From assembly GCA_020746105.1 (NCBI GenBank), contig CM036620.1, positions 4,207,803 through 4,271,802 on the forward strand: a DNA stretch of 64,000 nt, given 5' to 3'. The notes under the pieces are model-generated. The model was not told where the DNA came from and did not search any database. It worked only from the letters and a program-made list of their open reading frames with translations. Position 1 is the stretch's first letter; every line of letters starts with the position of its first letter. Both the position numbers and the translations under genes were made by a program. This document shows positions 24,913 to 36,000 of the stretch, piece after piece. This DNA is from Trogon surrucura. Taxonomy: Eukaryota; Chordata; Aves; Trogoniformes; Trogonidae.

Positions 24913-27900
24913 GAGATGAGAATGAAGCCGTTAGGGAACAACTTCACTTCCCTCAGCACGCCAGCCGTAACTTGGAAAATGTCGTAAGAAAACAGGAGTC
25001 TCACCTGCTCCTTAAGGAGAATTAAACTTTGTGGTAGTAGTAAAGCTTTCTGTTAAAACACCACGCAAAAAGGTCTTTGTTATTGCCTCGTTAAGTAACT
25101 GTTTGAACTACATTGTGCTGCTTTTTACAGAGGGCACATTATGTCTGTGCACCCAAGCAACAGGAGTAAAGAAATCAGTAATTATCAAGAAACCAAGACG
25201 TGTAGATTTTTGCATCTTCAGTGACATTTAATGTTTAAAAACCCCTCCCTGAGCCCCACTTCAGACCTAATAGTAGTGAAGATCTAGTCAATATATTTAT
25301 TTGATGAAACATGGGTGTTTACTTAAGTGAAATAGTGTCATCTTTGACTGTAAAAATACATAGACAACTAATCAAGTGTCGATACCTGAAACCAAGACTT
25401 AGAGTCTGTCCATACAGTGCCAAGGGAAGTACATGCTCCAGCTCTGGGTAAGGTCTTCAAAACGCACTGAAACAATGTAATATCTCACCTAACTGTAAGG
25501 TAAAATCACTTGAGTTTGAGTGGTGATACAGAATTCAACCATTCTACTTTTAATACGTAAGCTACCTAAGTTTCCAAGAGGCATTTGGGTCTTTTGGTGG
25601 TGAGCAACATGGCATATAAATTCAGATTTTAGATGCGCAAGCAGCTTCTGAACTGTGCTTATTCTACAGAGGGATTTTCAGCACAGCATAGACTGTACTG
25701 AAAAAAAAAAAAAGATGTGACTTGCAAATAAATATTTGATGTATTTAAGAGATCATGGTGTAATTTAACGGTACTGAGGTCACTGAGCTCATGAGAAGTT
25801 TAAAGCAGTAACAAGGTGAAAATGGCAAGTATATTTTTATCTCAAGTTAGCAGCAGGTCACAATATCGTCACGCCTATTCCAATAGCGTAATTCCACATC
25901 ACAAATATGCAAATCCCAGTTCAACAGCTTGTTGAGCGCTTCTCACTCTGTTCGAAACACACAAGTAGTGTCACACTGCAGCTTCAGATATTCTGGGGAT
26001 CACAGTAACTTGCCAAGAGAAACTGATGATGAGGAGAGGCAGCTAACACCAGCCAGTTCCTAATCCTCAGGAATTACTTGACACTGAGGTTTGGTTTTGT
26101 GTGTTTTTTATGAAAACAGATTTCATTTTAAGCGACTATCATAAGCTGTATTCCAAAGGTGTCCTCACGGATGCTGCTTATTAACCAGCCACATTCAGAC
26201 TGTATTTGGAAAAACATCTTTCCTCCCGCAACACTGCCCATTCCCTGCTAGGCACCTGTCGGTCTCTCCTCCCTCTGCAGATACTGTTTTTGCTGTTTTA
26301 GTAGAATGCATGACCTCTTCCCTTGACATCACTCTGTGTCTTAGCTCTACATTTGGCTGGTGAAGGACAGTTTCAGCTATTTTCATCGTCACTGTCACCT
26401 ACTTCAACGACTCACTGTTTTGACACAAGACCTTGTAAAGAGCCCGGTCGAGACCAGTGATTGTCTACCCATCAGTTACAGCACGCGTGAGGTTTGCATC
26501 CAGACCTCTAACGCAGAAATCTGACACTTCAAAAAAATATATTTACTATCATACACAGTCACCCTATTGTGACCAAAGCCACTGGAGCCGTGATCACGTA
26601 TACACAACCATTGTTGCTGTTACTGCTTTTATTATCCTGGTGCTCCCAAAGACGCACAGAGGAAACTCCCCGCCCTGAGGATTGTGCCACACAGACAGCA
26701 TTTGTGTCAGCTATTTCTGCTGACACATGACTGAATGGTTGCTAACATAGTTCTCAGAAGAAAAACATCTTCCTCCATATAAGGAAATTTTCATGTCCTG
26801 TCCAAACATTTAATATCTGCATGGCTGAACATGAGAGGGTGCTCTTCAATAAAACCGCAGAACAATATATCCTCTGTGTCTACTGTTCTGATGTATAGTT
26901 TTTCTCTAATGGAAAATGACCACCATATTAAAAAGAAAAGAATGGTTACTGTACTAAAAAAGACAGGCCAACTTTATAAAGCTAGTTCAAGTACAATTCT
27001 AATAGTACCAGACACATGTGTATGCTTTATGATAATCCCATATAATTTTTATGATGAGTCTTTCCACATCACAGAAAAGCGTGAACAGTGAGAAGAAAGG
27101 CAAAAAAATTCCAAAACTTACCTGGTGTTCATTATATACGACGTTTGCACGTATAGTTTTAATGACAAACAACATATTATCACATATAAATACACATTAC
27201 CGTAAGTAAGTCATTAAAGATTGTACTGAAGTCAGACACCGGAGGGGAGAGGGTTGGGGAAAAATAATTCAGGATACAAACCCAAAAAGACTCTTTGTCT
27301 CTTCTCAAAATAAATTTTCACACTATCCAAGAAATTCTCAGAAATCTTTATTTAGACTGAGACAAGAATTCTGAAAGGGTGCATACCTGAGAAGTGAAAG
27401 GGAGCTGTTAGAGTCTGGTGGTAGCGAGACTGTCAAGTATCAGATGCTCGAGTAACGCATGTTTAAAGCTGGCTTGATGAAAACTGAGTGGTCTTCCTTG
27501 ACACGGGGGCTGCCTAGTTCACAGCAACTGTGGGAAGTTGTGAGGGTCACCGTTCTGGGCTACAGGTGATACACAGCTCCTACTGGGGACTGCATATTGA
27601 CCACAACCCTCAGTTTTATTTTGTAATTATTTTTTTAAATGCTCGTCTGCCCATATAATACTGTCCCCATCGTTCCAGTATCTTCAACATTGTAATATGA
27701 AATAAATAATAAAATAATTGCAAGAATTTTCTAGACAGTTGCTTTTTTCAAACTTCAAATACTTAATAGAAAAATAATTATTTAGCATTTTTCCCCTCAG
27801 TCTCCTTTCTTTTCTCCATGTTTTTTTCACTTCTTGTTTTTGACTCTCAGAACAAGAACTATGGCAAAAAAGGGTTTCTAAAGCAATGATAGAAAAGGGC

Positions 27901-29061
27901 TCCAGGATTAGCAGTGCATTTACAAATATTTTGGAAGTCAGTGGCTTTTCGAACTTTACTCTCAACTAAATTCAGGCTTGCACAAACACGCACGCAGTAC
28001 AGCTGTTTTCTGTAACATTGTGCATTATGCTGAGACAACCTTCTGCTGTTTCGAGAGGCCTGTTGAAATCACGACTCACAGACTGATGGTGTTTATTTAC
28101 AGAGTAATGGTGTTGCTTAATCTTATTTGCCTCCTCCAGCCGCATTTCAGTAAGATGCTGCTTTTTTTTTCAGAGAGAGAACAGCTTGGGCTTTCCATCT
28201 CCTTCCCTATATCCTTTAAAAACATTTTTTCCTTTTAATTTGCAGAATATGTTATTGTCCGACATGACTGGAGAATACTATGCACTGAAAACAGAAACGT
28301 GTCTATCTAGAGGTGCATGAGAGACAGACACTAGAATTAAGTTAAAGAAAAAAAAAGTCAGTTTTTAATGGTATTCAAACAAATTTTGAAGGGAAAATAA
28401 AATCAGAGTTTGCAAATAAAACAGATAAGCAAAAAAAACCCAGATAAGCAAATCTAAATGATCAAATACCTATCCTTGTACTCACCATTTTAGATGATCA
28501 ATTGATGATGAATAAAATTTCAGGTCTGAAGTCATGTCTCCTTGGTTTTCAGCTTTTTCAACTTTTTTTTTGTCTAACACACCCAGCCAATGTAGGGGAA
28601 AATGCTCAAGTGATGCCAGTTTATAGATCTTGCTGTCAAAAAACAAAAAGAGAGCTTACCTCAGTTAAGACTGCTCTTTCTCTGGTCCAAAAAATAATTT
28701 TGGAGATTATAATCATTTTTATTGCATTGGACTAGAGATCTGTATGTTAATGTATCTGTATTTCCATTTTACAATTGGAAATACTGTATGTAACAGCTTT
28801 ATGTCATTATTAAACAGGCAGCGTTGGTCAAAGGGAAGTTTTTATTTATTTAGCAATTACCAGCTCTAATCTCTCCCTGTACAACAGCTAAAAAAAATTA
28901 AAATGAATGCAGGTGCAGAACACTATCTTATAAGCAGAGGATGAAACTTTGAAACACCGAGAAAGTTAATGGAGAATACATTAAGGAAACTGAGTGCCCA
29001 GATGTACAACATTTTAACAAATGTCTTTTCGGTACCATAAAATAGTTGTTATTTAAAAAAA

Positions 29062-29126
29062 GTTTTTATTAATAAGGTTAAAAAGGTTTTTATTAATAGT
29101 TTTATTAATAAGCTTTTTATTAATAA
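29062..29126. repeat. Degenerate AT-rich tandem repeat, about 13 bp unit
   Basis: Four imperfect copies of a unit like gtttttattaata follow one another, separated by short A/G-rich spacers. The unit contains the palindrome ttaataa/ttattaa, so the array can also fold on itself. It sits just before a CR1 3' end fragment and a CpG-rich island. It is probably a local microsatellite-like expansion. Confidence 0.7.
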
Positions 29127-29240
29127 AAACAACAAGGTAAAGTTCATTGCCACCTGAATGCAGAGCCAAGAGAAGTCAGAATTAACCTCTAAAATCTCAG
29201 CCAGTTACTTGTGTGGGGAAACAATGCAGAGATTTGTTTA

Positions 29241-29303
29241 ATCACAGAATCACAGAATCACAGAATGTTAGAGGTTGGAAGGGACCTCAAAGATCATCTA
29301 GAA
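29241..29303 (-). mobile_element. Short CR1 3'-end fragment
   Basis: A triplicated atcacaga-type terminal repeat is followed by 'gaatgttagaggttggaagggacctcaaagatcatcta', the extreme 3' end of a CR1 LINE in reverse orientation. Only about 60 bp remain. The family resemblance then stops abruptly, so the copy is either extremely 5'-truncated or was cut by later change. Confidence 0.9.
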
Positions 29304-29363
29304 GGAAACTGTTGAGGAACTGGGGAGAGGCAGCCTGGGATTCCTGCCTGGGACTGCTGTGAA

Positions 29364-29740
29364 GCGGCTCAAATTAGGAACGTGTCTTTGCTGCAGAGCA
29401 AAGCAGCAGCGCTCATGACATTTAGGAAGGAAGATTTCGTGGGTGGTTTCTCAGCGAGGCCGGAGAATAAAGCCGCTTCTACAGGAGGGAGGGACACACG
29501 AGTTTGGGCCCCAAGCACCGTTAACGCGCTTCAGCAGCGACCGGGGACGAACGGAATGAAGGTGCCGTTACAAAAAGCCTTTGGCAGAACCGTCCTGGGG
29601 AGCTATGACCAAGTTCCTGACGTTTACTGTGATGGACCGCGGGCGAGTCCTGCAACGACCTTTCGGCGCGGTGGCGAATGTGGCCGCCAGGTGGCAGTGT
29701 TGCACCGTGAAAAAACGTGGGCAGCCGCCAAAGCGGAGAG
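29364..29740. promoter_or_regulatory. Intragenic CpG island-like segment
   Basis: About 31 CpG dinucleotides occur in roughly 375 bp, while the flanking kilobases hold very few. GC content is clearly above the surrounding intron. It contains a CTCF-like motif (29683-29699). Long overlapping ORFs (132 codons from 29382 and 73 codons from 29581) lie over it, but they match no family I know and are what CpG-rich DNA gives by default. Candidate roles are an alternative promoter, an enhancer or an insulator within SYNPO2 intron 1. No strong 5' splice site was recognised that would make it a clear alternative first exon. Confidence 0.55.
29683..29699 (+). promoter_or_regulatory. CTCF-like motif, plus orientation
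   Basis: The sequence gccgccaggtggcagtg closely follows the CTCF consensus (CCnCnAGGnGGCAG) and lies inside the CpG-rich segment, which strengthens it as a candidate architectural or insulator site. It was matched by eye only. Confidence 0.5.
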
Positions 29741-32520
29741 TGAATTTATTCCTCCTGCTATTTCTGGTTCAGGGCATTGAGGGGATGAAGGAATTTCCCT
29801 AGTTCAAACCATTCAGCAGTCGCTGCCTGCTTTGCAGCCGAGCCTGCCCTATCTTATCTTCTGCGTGAAGCAAACCTGCTGTCCCCCCTTATCCCACCGG
29901 AACGCAGACATCCCTGCCAGTCGCTGTGGGGTTTCACCCCCAATTCAGACAGCCAAGCTCTTCGTGGTTATAGTCACCCTCATAATTTTATTCACTTGAA
30001 ACCAAACAGGGTATGTCCCAGCTAGCTAAACCATATAAAAACAGAAGGAGAAACCCAAGAGAACTTAAGACTGGCACCAGTTCAGTCCTGCCTCCAATTT
30101 AGATCTCATCGCAGGAGCCGTATCACACTACAAGCAGAAATGGACCCAGTGTCCTTAATTTAGCTGTTACCTCATCTAGTTCTTCAGCAAAACCATATTG
30201 GCCCCAACTGCTGTGCTAACGCTGGCAACAGCTCCTAAACCCAGTGTTACCTGGGCTGCCTCTGAAAGTTTGACCAGACCAGGAAGTCTCCCTGTGTTTC
30301 ATGGACAAATTATTCCCTGCAAGACAAATGATTCGTCTTTAAAACTGCAGTAGAAACGACACCGAGAAAGTTAAATGAGAACACTAACCAGTTCTGTTGA
30401 AACCGTTTCTACTAACTATTAATACAAAACCAGGGATTAAGGATAGGAGTCGTGTTTACTGGATGATTCTATGTGAGGAAAAAACAGGCTGCAGAAGAAG
30501 GCTCCCTAGCAAGCCAGCATTACAGTCATTAACTGTGACTACTATTCGTAGCCCACCTGACCGCTCTACCTGGTTTTTTTTCTGCAGTACCAACCAGTTT
30601 AGGTGCACTTTGTACTCTGGATAACTAAGAAAACTGCAGTTGGAAAGACTGGCTCTGTAACATCAAGTTTTACCTATTTTCCCATGAAGGACATGGCAGT
30701 AACTGGCTGGGTTTTCCCAGGGTTGTCACCTGTTAGCATATTAAGTTGTCTTTTGGCACCAAACTGTGCTTGGAACTATCTTTTCCCTCTTGCATCATCA
30801 CTCGTGATAAAGAGGCTTATCTGACCTTTTGAATGGCTAAAGCAATTGTTTCAAGAACTTGAGAGAAATCAGAATATTAAAACCCCAAATACCAGGTCTT
30901 CAGTTCTCATCTCAGTTCCCTCACCCCCCAAAAGACATCCAAGTGAGAGTACCTTTACGTCTTCCAGTTATACACTTATTTTTTTCCTCCCCTACCGAGT
31001 GACAAGTATTCTCTTATATTATAGAAAACTAACAGTCTCCTCAGCATAGCCTTATATAGCTCTTTGAATAGAATCTCTCTCTAAAAATAGACATCTCTGT
31101 GACATTGAAGCTCCAGGCAGCATGGAAACTGTTGCATTTCAAGCTGAAGCTTTTGGAAAGCCGCGCTGTGGATTTCCTTTACAAGGTGTCTCACCAATGT
31201 GCAAAACGCACGACCTGTCCTGTCGTGAACTTTAAGCAAGCAAGATTTTGTTTGCAGCCAGGGCTGTTGCAGCAATAGCTTCTTAGAAACAAGCCATAAA
31301 AAAGAATGCAGCACTGGCAAAAGGTGCTGGATTTACAGCTCCGCAAACCCGACACCCTTTCTTTTCCTTCCACACAAGCACCAGCCTTTCCCAGACTGCC
31401 TGACCGGGCAAGACACCCTGAGTTAAGCCCCAAACTCGCACTGAGGACAGAAGAACAGATGAAAACAAGCAAACAGTAATCTCACATGTCAGTGTGGTTG
31501 TTTTTCCAGTTCTCGGGCAGACATTCCTCTTGGGAATACAGAAAGGAAAGGGCAGGGAACACAAGGAACACAAATCCTCTCAGTCTGGCTCATGAAGATT
31601 CTGACAACTTTCTCTTACTCAAGCCAGGGAAAGAAAAAGCCACCTCTGCCAGCGTGCCTGTATTGGAGACTGTAAGAACAGGAGGAGGTCTAACTCTTCA
31701 GAGCACTAAATTCAGGAGTATTAAACAGAGCTCAGCACCTCTGACTTGCTCAGACACGACGGTGGAAGGGCGGCAGCCACAGATCAACTATTGACACAAG
31801 AGCCAGAAATCTGGCTCAGCTTCCAGAGTTAGATTCTGAGTAAAACAGCATTTCCTCAATGTTCTGACTACAACTCTCCATGCCAAAAAAGTTACTCTTC
31901 CATCAGCGTAATATTCCCCTGGCAGCATGTTTAACACAAAAGTGAAAATGCTGGTATTTCCAAATTAACAAATAATTTTTATTTATTTATTTTCTATACA
32001 TACATATATATATATATATTTTTATATATATATACATACATATATATAAAACATAATATAATATAGCCCACCTTGAGAAAGCATCTTGCAGCCTTCAGTT
32101 CCAGGGCAAGTCTCATGCTCTACTTGAAAGATGCTTCATTTTTTACTCTGGTTTGCCCCACGCTGCAATTCTAATATATAGCCTTACACAGTATTTTATT
32201 TAAGAGCTGAAAGGTAGCTTATGAACACTGATCTCCACGCCAGTTTTACAAAATATGCACAGATTGACAACTGGGTTCAAGGACTGCCTACACAAGAAAG
32301 GACTGAGGGGGTGATGAATTAAATCTTTGCAATAGACATGTTTATTCCTGTTTATTTTAGGTTAAAACCATTTCAGACTAAGCCACTGAAAAAGAAGGAA
32401 CAATTTTGTGTGATGGTTTGCATAAATTCAACTAAAACTTGATCAAATTAAACTACGGCAAATTCTGACCATATTCTAAGCCTAAAAAGACTGAGACTCA
32501 GAAAAGGAAATCTTCCCCCT
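29741..32520 (+). other. SYNPO2: SYNPO2 intron 1 continued, no supported gene
   Basis: Nothing here looks like a conserved exon. ORFs up to about 100 codons exist on both strands around 31.2-31.8 kb, but they overlap, change frame and show no recognisable domain. A TA-rich microsatellite lies at about 32.0 kb. Confidence 0.55.
31994..32068. repeat. (TA)n / TACATA microsatellite
   Basis: Alternating TA dinucleotides are interrupted by tacata steps and a short T run, with an approximately mirrored arrangement (tacatacatata... then ...tatacatacatata). It is a typical imperfect dinucleotide microsatellite, likely to be length-polymorphic. Confidence 0.9.
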
Positions 32521-33059
32521 TTGCTCTTGTGAGACTCCTCCTTGTATACTGTGTCCAGTTCTGGTGTCCCCACCGATAGAGGGACATAGATCTGTTGGAG
32601 CGTGTTCAGAGGAGGCCACAAAGATGATCCAGGGGTTGGAGCACCTCTGCTATGAGGACAGGCTGCGGGAGCTGGGATTGTTCAGCCTGGAGAAGAGAAG
32701 ACTTCGGGGGGACCTAAAGCTGCCTTCCAACACCTGAAGGGATCCTACAGGAAGGCTGGGGAGGGACTTTTACAAGAGCGTCCACTGATAGGACAAGGGC
32801 AAATGGGTTTAAGTTGAAGGAAAATAGATTTAGATTGGATCTTAGACAGAAATTCTTCAGTGCAAGGGTGGCAAGACTTTGGAATAAATTGCCCAGAGAG
32901 GTTGTGGCTGCCCACTCCGTGGAGGTGTTCAAGGCCAGGTTGGACAGAGCCTTGAGTAGCCTGATCTAGTTGAGAGGCGTCCCTGCCCGTGACAGGGAGG
33001 TTGGATTAGATGATCTCTAAGGTCCCTTCCAACCCAGGCCATTCTATGATTCATTCTAT
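32521..33059 (+). mobile_element. CR1 LINE fragment, 3' part, sense to SYNPO2
   Basis: The segment starts in the 'actgtgtccagttctgg' region of CR1 ORF2, passes through 'ggctgcgggagctgggattgttcagcctggagaag' and the reverse-transcriptase tail, and ends with the canonical 3' block 'ggttggattagatgatct...ccttccaaccca' and the imperfect repeat ttctatgattcattctatgg. At about 540 bp it is the longest CR1 copy in the window and the only one in the plus orientation. The reading frame has frameshifts and stops, so it is a dead copy. Confidence 0.95.
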
Positions 33060-36000
33060 GGCAGATTATGGGCTTTGATGAAAAGTCCAGGTCTAAACAA
33101 CTTGCTCAGTGTTGCTATCCGGGGAGTAGCAAAGCCCACAGAGGGAATTCTTTTGCCTCCAAGTTCCCTGGAGGCCTCAGAAACATCTCTTGAGAGTCTC
33201 CAGCCACGATTTCCCCACATTAGGGCCTCCACCGCAAGCACAGCAACCTTGTCTCTTCTATTGGGAGAGCAAGTATGCCTCTGAGCTCCTTGGTGGACAC
33301 CCACCCTCTGAGCCATCATTGCTGCTTTCCCAGCCAGCTTTATTCGAGCCACCAGGCTCTCCCTGAGGCTGCTGAACACCCAAATTCTCCAATGAGCCAC
33401 AAAAAAGGAGCTGGGCAGGACAGCAGCCAGGCGACACTGTGAGGCCTCTGCGTGAACCTCCGTGCGGGTGTTAACAAAACGTTCACCCTGTGGGGCAGAG
33501 CTTTCCTTTCTGTACACCAAGATGGGTTGGACAGATATTGCCCTTGGTTGTAAAAGGTTGTTTCAAAACACCTCACCCTAAGCGTGAGGGATGTTAAGTA
33601 AATGAGAAGACTGGTAACTGAGTTTGCATGGGGTTATTTTTTTGCTCTTTTGCTTAAATGGCAAGTCCTAGGAAATTTCGCTGCAACTCTATTGCACAGC
33701 TAAAGCCATTGGGCCATATAAATTTGTCCATAAACTGTATAAGATATGAGGAATCAGGCAAGTTGGGAAATGTCAGGGGATACTGAAATTTGGGTAAAAA
33801 AGTGAAATAGGCAATTCTGATATTTGTCAGTCGAGAACTTTCCAGGCAAGCAGAGAAGCTTAAGTCTAGCTGACTTACTTTGAAATAGTTCAAGAGAGAA
33901 CAACATGGTGGAGTTTAATGTGAAATCCTGGTAAATAAAGCTACCGGTTTTCACAGAGGACCATTTTCTTTAGACTAAATATAAGTTTTATTTAGTGGAA
34001 TGGTATAGAAAACGATGACTGTAAGTAACAGGAGCTGGAACTTAGTTCCTCAGCTCTCAGCTGAGTTTGAGCCACTGTTCGATTCACACTTCTCCAATGA
34101 CTTGGAGCTTTGTGCCTTCCTTGGAAGATAAGGCACTGGCCACTTTACCTGTGCATAATACAATAACTGTCTAATGTATATGATCTAGATGCTGCATTTA
34201 CCAGATGCTTGCGTTACTTGGTTTCTTTGAAGGACCCGACCCATTTGTGCTAATGCAGTCCCAAGAGCCCCCCTACCCTGTAATCCGAGATCTGGCCCGA
34301 TGGTGCGGGGCATTGTACACACAAAAAGCTCTCATGACAAACACAACGCCCCTGCTTTCCCCACTGGAAGCGAGGCAAAGCTTCTAGTTACCTCTTCGTG
34401 ATCCTTCTGGTGTTGACTGAATTGCTGCTGCCTCGGCAGTGAGGCAAGTAGCAAGAAATACATCATCGGGCACACATTTCAGTATAACCTTGACATCATT
34501 GACAGTGATAGCTACAGCCCTCACTGAAACAGAAACCTGCAAGACGGCGTTTGTTTCTTCTTGCTGCCTTTGCTATTCCTTCTGGGAGGACGATCATATG
34601 CCGTGCCCGTGTATTTGCAAACTCATGACATAATGTTAAGGGATTGTCATAAACAATACCATTTCAGGGAATGGACTGAGGAGACGCAGTAACGATTTCA
34701 TTTTAACTGTCATTGGAGTAGTTTTGCTCTGCGGACTAAAAGTGTCACCTCATACCCAGATTTGTAATGAGAAACCCCCCCTCCTTTCCCTCTCTGTGTG
34801 CTCCCCGTCCCCCCATTTCAGGAGAATTTGGGCAGATGACCAGCAGAGTGAAAATGAGACAGGGGAGCCACACAGGACAGAGTAATTGATACAGGATATG
34901 AAGCTAGGAATGAGTGGGTTTGACAAAGTGCACACTGGTAGCTGAGCAGCTCATTTGCTTGCTGGTTGGATGGATTTATGGCCTGTATGTCATTAATTAA
35001 GAAGCCAGTTGTCCCCCCACCCCCGCCACCCCGAAAACCTCTCCCACCCCTCGTATGTCCCCTCAAACATTGCTTAGTCTGAAAAGCAGGTGACAGGCCA
35101 AACCATCAAATTACATAAATATGCTTTGAACTAAAATAAGGAAGGTACAGAGATCTCCAGCAAACTCCTGCCCTCCGAAGTCATCATTCCCTCACCAAGG
35201 CAGAAAGATTTTCACATCCCACCACTGTTCTTATCACAGTGCTGGGTAACTTTCCAGCTGGTAAGAGGGTCTATTTTCTTCTTCAAACTGACTCTCTTCT
35301 CTTCCTCGCTACCTTCAACCTACAGCAAGGAAGATGCCAAAACTTGTCTGAAGCTCCCAGTGCTCTTCCTGGGATGACGCACCCTCTGCTGCTGCTCAGG
35401 TCTGTGCCAAAGGGCAGCCAAAAGTTGTCCCAGCAGAAAAGCGAATTATCGGACTCAGCCTAATGGCTCTGCATGCTCTGTGATCAGTCACAGCTGGGAC
35501 TTGCAAATCTGCCTCAAATCTCATTCATAAACAGCTTCTCAGAAGTTAGTTAATCCTAGATTATGTAGTTTATTTTACAGATCTGAGGTACAGGAAAACT
35601 AGTTGCAGTAGTTCCACTGCTGTATCGGTGACAAGAGCTCGGCTCAAGATTAGGCAGTGGATATGCTTACCATGAGGACTGTCTAGTGTAGTACTTCCAA
35701 AATTACCCTAAACTGTTCAGTATCAGATAATGCAGAATTTTTTATTCTCTATTTATTCTCCTCTAACCTTATCATCATGGAAATTCTTTTCTCTGGGCCA
35801 CAAGCTATGCTATAGCTAAAAGACTTTTGATGCTACCTATATACTAAATCTGTAAATACGCAATATTTTCTCAATCCCAAAGAAGCACTGGCGATTCAAT
35901 TACCTCTCTGCACAGGGGGGTGGTGTGAAAGAAGAAATTAAAACATAGCTATGAAGTTCATGGAGAGATCAAAGTTGGTTAAGGTTTAAAAATAAGCAAA

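Larger units (their letters stand above)
16591..29240 (+). other. SYNPO2: SYNPO2 intron 1 (middle part), no supported gene
   Basis: No exon, RNA gene or further dispersed repeat was recognised here. The ORFs are short, overlap on both strands and lack family resemblance. One minus-oriented CTCF-like motif (about 24.9 kb) is listed separately, and a degenerate AT-rich tandem repeat lies at the end. Confidence 0.6.

Noticed and set aside
29382..29780. 132-codon ORF in the CpG-rich segment as a gene
   Set aside because: Overlapping long frames on the same DNA are expected from high CpG content. There is no family match and no clear splice sites.
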